From: Streptomyces sp. NBC_01262
GTDB taxonomy: Bacteria > Actinomycetota > Actinomycetes > Streptomycetales > Streptomycetaceae
NCBI RefSeq assembly: GCF_036226365.1
Contig: NZ_CP108462.1
Location: 2,046,001-2,110,000 of the forward strand
Length of the DNA: 64,000 nt
Reading direction: 5' to 3'
Part shown: piece by piece, positions 59,451 to 64,000 of the stretch
Layout: the number at the start of each line of letters is the position of its first letter
How positions within the stretch are numbered: position 1 is the first letter of the stretch
Notes under the pieces: model-generated
Databases searched by the model: none
The model's input: only the letters and a program-made list of their open reading frames with translations
Told to the model about the DNA's origin: nothing
Made by a program: the position numbers and the translations under genes

Positions 59451-60029
59451 TCAGCCGCTGCCCGTGACCTTGTCTCCCGAGGCGTTGAGCACGTACCACT
59501 CGGCCCCGAACTGGTCCAGATTCTGGCCGGTGGTGTCACCGGCCTTGCTGTCGCCCACGTAGTAGTAGAGCGGGTGGCCGTTGTACGTGACCATCGTCGT
59601 GCCGTCCGCGCGCTTGGACGTCCCGACCAGGCCCGCCTGGGCCCCCTGCCCCGCCACGGGTGTCCCGGTGGTGACCAGCGGGGGCCAGGCCGCCGCACAG
59701 CTGCCCGAGCAGGTGGACGTGGACGACGTGTCCGCCTCGAAGAGGTACAGCGTCCGGCCGCCCGCGCCGACCAGGATCTTCCCGAGCTTGCTGTCGGCCA
59801 CCGACACCGTGGCAGCCCCGGCGGAGGAGGAAGGGGAAGGGGAAGCCGACGCGCTGGCGCCGTAGCCCGGTGCGGAGGTCGCCGGGGACGAGTTGTTGTC
59901 ACTGGAGCTGGAACAGCCGGTGCCGACGGCGGCCAGCAGCATCGCTGCCGCCAGCCACCTCGTCGTCGGGCCGGTTCGCTTGATGAGGTTCACCAGGCCA
60001 GTTGTGCCCGATAAGCCTCGGATGTCCAT
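59451..60029 (-). CDS. Secreted-repeat (COG4315) lipoprotein
   Basis: 192 residues. Signal region WLAAAMLLAAVGTGC with a relaxed lipobox Cys, an Ala/Ser linker, then two copies of the lipoprotein repeat family: KLGKILVGAGGRTLYLFEAD with CSGSCAAAWPPL, and GHPLYYYVGDSKAGDTTGQN with FGAEWYVL. The function of this family is unknown; it is likely extracytoplasmic. The start is uncertain: ATG 60029 or GTG 59993. It is convergent with the chelatase. Confidence 0.86.
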   Translation of the reverse strand: MDIRGLSGTTGLVNLIKRTGPTTRWLAAAMLLAAVGTGCSSSSDNNSSPATSAPGYGASASASPSPSSSAGAATVSVADSKLGKILVGAGGRTLYLFEADTSSTSTCSGSCAAAWPPLVTTGTPVAGQGAQAGLVGTSKRADGTTMVTYNGHPLYYYVGDSKAGDTTGQNLDQFGAEWYVLNASGDKVTGSG

Positions 60030-60097
60030 TCAGCCTGGCCGGAGCTCGCCCTAATGGAGCAGGATCGAAGCCGGACGGGCCATGCGGGCCATGCGGG

Positions 60098-60472
60098 CTA
60101 CGACGCCGGCGCGGACGCGCCCCAGTGCTCCCGGATGGCGTCGGTCGGCCGGGGCTCGCCGAGCAGCGGGGCGCCCCACACCCCGAGGGCGTCGAGCACG
60201 GGCCGCAACTCGCGCCCCTGGCCGGTGAGTTCGTAGACGTACGCGGCCCCCGGCGGCGGAAGCCGGCGGCGGGTCACCAGGCCGTCGCGCTCCATGTCCT
60301 TCAGCCGTCCGGCCAGGACGTCCGTGCTGACGCCGGGGAGGTCGGCGTGGAGGTCGGTGTAGCGGCGGGGGCCTTCGAGGAGTTCGCGGACGATCAGGAG
60401 GGCCCAGCGCTCGCCGACGGTGTCGAGGGCCCGGGCGATGGGGCAGTACTGGTCGTAACTTCGGCGCGGCAT
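60098..60472 (-). CDS. HxlR family regulator
   Basis: 124 residues. The HxlR winged helix has the conserved N-terminal Cys (DQYCPIARAL), LIVRELLEGPRRYTDLHADLPGVS, and VLAGRLKDMERDGLV. HxlR proteins often respond to thiols or quinones through that Cys. It is divergent from the aminotransferase across 57 bp, in which a CTTGGT-AAA-ACCAAG palindrome lies. Confidence 0.92.
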   Translation of the reverse strand: MPRRSYDQYCPIARALDTVGERWALLIVRELLEGPRRYTDLHADLPGVSTDVLAGRLKDMERDGLVTRRRLPPPGAAYVYELTGQGRELRPVLDALGVWGAPLLGEPRPTDAIREHWGASAPAS

Positions 60473-60513
60473 GAGATCACCCTAGCGAAAAGGTTGGACT
60501 TTCCAAGCGAGTA

Positions 60514-60528
60514 CTTGGTAAAACCAAG
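60514..60528. promoter_or_regulatory. Probable HxlR operator
   Basis: CTTGGT-AAA-ACCAAG, ending one base before the aminotransferase ATG at 60530. An imperfect TTGGA-CTT-TCCAA lies at 60494-60506. The symmetry and position suggest control of both divergent genes. Confidence 0.55.
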
Positions 60529-60529
60529 C

Positions 60530-61741
60530 ATGGAGTTCAAGCAGTCGGGCAAGCTGGCCAATGTCCTGTACGAGATCCGGGGACCGGTGATCGAGCGCGC
60601 GAACGCGCTCGAAGAGGCCGGCCACAGCGTGCTGCGCCTCAACACGGGCAACCCCGCACTCTTCGGTTTCGAGGCACCCGAGGAGATCCTTCAGGACATC
60701 ATCCGCATGCTCCCCCAGGCCCACGGCTACAGCGACTCGCGCGGCATCCTGCCCGCCCGGCGCGCGGTGGCCGCCCACTACCAGGAGCGCGGCGTCCCGG
60801 ATGTCGGCGTGGACGACGTCTTCCTGGGCAACGGCGTGTCCGAGCTGGTCCAGATGGCCGTCCAGGCGCTCATCGACGACGGGGACGAAGTCCTTATCCC
60901 GGCGCCGGACTTCCCGCTGTGGACCGCCGTGACCAACCTCGCGGGCGGCAAGGCCGTGCACTACATCTGCGACGAGAACGCCGACTGGTACCCGGACCTG
61001 GACGACATCGCCGCGAAGATCACCGACCGCACCAAGGCCATGGTGATCATCAACCCCAACAACCCCACCGGCGCCGTCTATCCCCGCGAACTGCTCGACG
61101 GCATGCTCGATCTCGCCCGCCGCCACGGCCTGATGGTCTTCGCCGACGAGGTCTACGACAAGATCCTCTACGACGACGCCGTCCACCACCACGCCGCCGC
61201 CCTCGCCCCGGATGTCCTCTGCCTCACCTTCAGCGGCCTGTCCAAGGCCTACCGCGTCGCCGGCTTCCGCTCCGGCTGGCTGGTCGTCACCGGCCCCCGG
61301 CAGCACGCCAAGAGCTACCTGGAGGGCCTGGTCACCCTCGCCTCGATGCGGCTGTGCCCCAACGTCCCCGCCCAGCACGCCATCCAGGCGGCGCTCAGCG
61401 GCCGCCAGAGCATCAAGGACCTCGTCCTGCCGGGCGGCCGCCTCCACGAGCAGCGCGACATGGCCTGGGAGAAGCTCAACGAGATCCCCGGCGTCTCCTG
61501 CGTCAAGCCCAAGGGCGCGCTCTACGCCTTCCCGCGCCTGGACCCCAAGGTCCATCCCATCCACGACGACGAGAAGTTCGTCCTGGACCTCCTGCTGCGC
61601 GAGAAGATCCAGGTCGTCCAGGGCACCGGCTTCAGCTGGCCCCGCCCCGACCACTTCCGCATCCTCACCCTCCCCCGCGCCGACGACCTGGACGCCGCGA
61701 TCAGCCGGATCGGCCGCTTCCTGGCGGGCTACCGGCAATGA
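60530..61741 (+). CDS. PLP-dependent aminotransferase (AlaA-like)
   Basis: 403 residues, fold type I aminotransferase. GNPALFGFEAPEEIL, NPNNPTGAVYP and the PLP-lysine segment FSGLSKAYRVAGFRSGW are clear, as is the C-terminal FRILTLP. It is close to alanine (AlaA-type) aminotransferases making alanine from pyruvate and glutamate. ATG 60530 is next to the HxlR palindrome and lacks a strong ribosome binding site. Confidence 0.92.
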   Translation: MEFKQSGKLANVLYEIRGPVIERANALEEAGHSVLRLNTGNPALFGFEAPEEILQDIIRMLPQAHGYSDSRGILPARRAVAAHYQERGVPDVGVDDVFLGNGVSELVQMAVQALIDDGDEVLIPAPDFPLWTAVTNLAGGKAVHYICDENADWYPDLDDIAAKITDRTKAMVIINPNNPTGAVYPRELLDGMLDLARRHGLMVFADEVYDKILYDDAVHHHAAALAPDVLCLTFSGLSKAYRVAGFRSGWLVVTGPRQHAKSYLEGLVTLASMRLCPNVPAQHAIQAALSGRQSIKDLVLPGGRLHEQRDMAWEKLNEIPGVSCVKPKGALYAFPRLDPKVHPIHDDEKFVLDLLLREKIQVVQGTGFSWPRPDHFRILTLPRADDLDAAISRIGRFLAGYRQ

Positions 61742-61863
61742 GCCCGGCGCGCTCCGCCACGGGTATTAACGCCGTGTGAAGCCTGCCCCCGGCCGGAAAT
61801 ACCGCCCGCGCGCGACCGGTTGCCGTCTCCGTCCAGAAGATCTTGCAACGGGGAGGGAAACGC

Positions 61864-62701
61864 ATGCGCGCGATCGGATTCGACGTCAACGGCGGGCCGG
61901 AGGTACTCAGGGCCCTGGAGGTACCCGTGCCCGTGCCGGGCCCCGGACAGGTGCTGGTCCGGGTGGCGTACGCGGGGGTCAACTTCGCCGAGGTGCAGCA
62001 CCGGCGTGGGGAGTTCGGGGAGCCGGACGGCCCCGGCGGGCTCGACATACCGGGGCTGGAGGTCTCCGGCCACGTCGCCGCCCTCGGCGAGGGCGTCACC
62101 GGCCTCACCGGGGGCGAGCCGGTCACCGCGTACCTGCCCGCCTTCGGGGGCTACGCCGAGTACGCCCTCGCGCCGGCCGCGTTCGTCCAGCCGCTGCGCA
62201 CGCCCGCCGGCGACATCGGCCTGGACGCCGCCGGCGGAGTCGGCAGCGCCGCTGCGCAGCTCGCCCGCGCCCTCGGAGCCCGTACCGTCATCGGCACCGT
62301 CGGCTCGCCGGAGAAGGCCGAGTACGCGTCCGGGCTCGGCTACGACCGCGTACTGCTGCGCGAGGAGTTCGCCGACGCGGTGAGCGGCGTCGACCTCGTG
62401 CTGGACCCCATCGGCGGTCGCGGTCTACGGCGACGCCGGGCGGCACGACGACTGGGACACCTCGGTCTGGGACCTGTGGAAGCACAACCGGTCCGTCACC
62501 GGCTTCAACATCGGCGACCTCGCGCGCCGCGCGCCGGAGCTGCTCGCCGAGTACACCCGCGAGGCGCTGCAGCTGCTGGCGAAGGGCGAGATCCGCCTCG
62601 GCATCACCGGCGTCCTCCCGCTCGACGAGGCGGCACAGGCGCATGTCGCCCTGGAGTCGGGAGGCAGCACCGGCAAGCTGCTGCTGCGGGTGGGCGGGTA
62701 G
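61864..62701 (+). pseudogene. Quinone oxidoreductase-like (zinc-type MDR) with internal deletions and frameshift
   Basis: Starts MRAIGFDVNGG after GGGAGGG. It reads as a zinc-independent MDR oxidoreductase to about residue 115, then jumps from FVQPLRTPAGDIG to DAAGGVGSAAAQLARALGA, losing roughly 28 residues that normally lie before the GGVG dinucleotide site. After LVLDPIGG the frame shifts by +1 near 62416-62420, with a further loss of about 15-20 residues, and continues as VYGDAGRHDDWDTSVWDLW to GKLLLRVGG and TAG at 62699-62701. Two separate lesions make a non-functional gene the simplest explanation; an assembly error cannot fully be excluded. Confidence 0.75.
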
Positions 62702-62709
62702 GCCGGTGG

Positions 62710-63753
62710 TCAGTCCGACGGCACCGCCTCCAGGATCTGCAGGGGCGAGCGGGTGGCGACGACCTGGCCGAGCCGCAGTCCGGCCTTGCCGAGCAGTTGC
62801 GCGTACTCCTCCCGGGTGCGCTCGCGGCCGCCGAGGAGGGTGAGCATCACGACGTCGCGGAGCTTGGCCTCACCGGGGGTGTTGCCGGGCGGGACGACGG
62901 ACTCGATGAGGAGGAGGCGGCTGCCGGGGGCCATGGCCCGCCGGCAGGCGGTGAGGATGCGCAGGGCGTCGTCGTCGGCCCAGTCATGGATGATCGACTT
63001 GAGGATGTAGAGGTCGCCCGCGGCGGGTATCTCGTCGAAGAAGTCGCCGCTGACGACCCGGCAGCGCGCGGACAGGCCCTCGGCCTCGAAGCGTCTGGCC
63101 GCGCCCACCACGACATGCGGCTGTTCCATCAGTACGCCCTCCGCCGCGGGGTGGGCCTTCAGCAGGTCGGCGAGCAGGGTGCCGTCGCCGCCCGCGACGT
63201 CGACCACGACGCGGGCGCCGGAGAAGTCGTACGCGCCGGTCACGGCCGCGCTCTCCAGCCGGCTGAACCCGGCCATCGCGCCGTTGAAGTGGCCGCCGAC
63301 CTCCGGGTGGTCGCGGAGGTACTCGAACAGGGGCTGCCCGAAGGCCTCGGGGAAGGCGGGCAGGCCGGTGCGCAGGCTGTATCGGGCGTCCTGGAAGGTG
63401 CGGGAGACCACCGTGGACCACCTCAGCAGGTCCAGCAGCGACTGGGGGTGGTCGGAGCGCAGGCAGTCGCCGGTCGGGGTGAGGGAGAAGCGGCCCGCAT
63501 CGTCCTCGGTGAAGATGCCCTGGCCGGCGAGGAAGCGCAGCAGCCGGTGGAGCGCGTCGGGGTCGCTGCCGGTGTCGGCGGCCAGGCCGGCGGCGTCGCG
63601 CGGGCCGGCGGCCAGGAGGTCGGCGATGCCGAGTTCGGCGGCCAACTGGAGCATGTGCCCGCAGATGTGGGCCTCGTTGATCTGCAGAATCCGCAGCACG
63701 CCTTCGAGCGCCGCCGGTTGCGCCGCCGGTTGGTCTGCCGGTTGGTCTGCCAT
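62710..63753 (-). CDS. SAM-dependent O-methyltransferase (plant/TcmN-type dimer)
   Basis: 347 residues. An N-terminal helical dimerisation domain (ILQINEAHICGHMLQLAAELGIADLL) is followed by the SAM domain with VVVDVAGGDGTLLADLL and KSIIHDWADDDALRIL, where the His is the catalytic base in the family. It methylates a hydroxyl on a small aromatic or polyketide-like molecule; the substrate is unknown. The extreme N-terminus contains repeated ADQP units from a 12-bp tandem repeat near 63719-63752. ATG 63753 is used. Confidence 0.9.
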   Translation of the reverse strand: MADQPADQPAAQPAALEGVLRILQINEAHICGHMLQLAAELGIADLLAAGPRDAAGLAADTGSDPDALHRLLRFLAGQGIFTEDDAGRFSLTPTGDCLRSDHPQSLLDLLRWSTVVSRTFQDARYSLRTGLPAFPEAFGQPLFEYLRDHPEVGGHFNGAMAGFSRLESAAVTGAYDFSGARVVVDVAGGDGTLLADLLKAHPAAEGVLMEQPHVVVGAARRFEAEGLSARCRVVSGDFFDEIPAAGDLYILKSIIHDWADDDALRILTACRRAMAPGSRLLLIESVVPPGNTPGEAKLRDVVMLTLLGGRERTREEYAQLLGKAGLRLGQVVATRSPLQILEAVPSD

Positions 63754-64000
63754 CCTCGTCCTCTTTTCTGTTGATTCCCGCTTCCGCTGAGCCCGGTCCG
63801 TCGTCTCAGCCTGCCACGGGGCCGCGCCCGCGCGGCGGGGAACCTGTAAGGGACATCTGCCTCCCGGGGGTGGGGTTACCCCCACTCCCGGGGGAGGAGA
63901 AGCCCACCCCCGACTCACCGGGCAGCCGGATTCGTTGCCCGCGCCGACGGCCATAGCGTCGAGTGCGTAAGGCGGCGGTAAGAGACCGCCGCCGGGCATG
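63754..64000. other. Terminal intergenic region with two hairpins
   Basis: No gene was seen in these 247 bases. A GC-rich imperfect hairpin with inner GTGGGG...CCCCAC lies at about 63865-63902. A perfect 9-bp hairpin GGCGGCGGT...ACCGCCGCC lies at 63971-63993. The final ATG (63998-64000) may be chance or the start of a gene outside the window. Confidence 0.4.

Overview
The window is a high-GC chromosomal segment. Its gene density, GTG/TTG starts, ATGA/GTGA stop-start overlaps and gene families (DUF2637 Spd-like protein, XRE-TPR regulator with an internal Tat-like motif, sugar ABC transporter lacking its own ATPase, NirA-cysHCDN order) point to a Streptomyces. No rRNA, tRNA, CRISPR array, transposase or integrase was seen. 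The window opens inside a gene, and no coding sequence was found in its last 247 bases.

Layout. (1) 1-5.5 kb: a three-subunit xanthine dehydrogenase operon on the minus strand, divergent from its likely regulator pucR. (2) 5.6-17.8 kb: mixed genes. They include a TPR-like protein, a GntR/FCD regulator divergent from an iron-box-controlled FhuF-like siderophore reductase, the DUF2637 protein, an anti-sigma-like ATPase, OsmC, a Tat-exported GH47 family protein, a PP2C-type phosphatase, a LuxR-type regulator, a NodB deacetylase and a LacI regulator. (3) 17.2-21.6 kb: DUF2238 protein, methyltransferase divergent from a MazG-like pyrophosphohydrolase, carboxylesterase with a TetR regulator, and a VOC protein. 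(4) 21.7-27.1 kb: a cellobiose-type uptake operon (cebEFG-like plus a GH1 beta-glucosidase). It has two palindromic LacI operators, and a matching one lies before the LacI gene 5 kb upstream. A 466-bp stretch bounded by 39-bp perfect inverted repeats lies between the permease genes and the glucosidase. (5) 27.1-31.7 kb: alginate-lyase-family protein, sedolisin protease, a 45-residue membrane protein, and rsgA preceded by a short ORF with a very strong ribosome binding site.

(6) 31.8-39.1 kb is the least understood part. A 1130-residue membrane-anchored STAND/NACHT-like NTPase and a small membrane protein lie divergent from an XRE-TPR regulator, an HTH-less paralog of it that starts at a Tat-like motif, and an alpha/beta hydrolase. 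(7) 39.2-49.9 kb: two anchored hypothetical proteins, a DUF1996 protein, VOC, BrkB/YihY, an AidB-like acyl-CoA dehydrogenase, a degenerate adenylate-kinase-like protein, a GAF regulator, a PfkB sugar kinase and a GNAT acetyltransferase. (8) 49.9-59.4 kb: assimilatory sulfur metabolism. A cysteine-containing leader peptide precedes sulfite reductase, a zinc-ribbon mini-protein, cysH, cysC, cysD and cysN, then a sulfonate-type ABC transporter and a sirohydrochlorin chelatase. Together these take sulfate to sulfide, import organic sulfur and make the siroheme that sulfite reductase needs. (9) 59.4-64 kb: a secreted-repeat lipoprotein, an HxlR regulator divergent from an AlaA-like aminotransferase, a decayed quinone oxidoreductase pseudogene and an O-methyltransferase.
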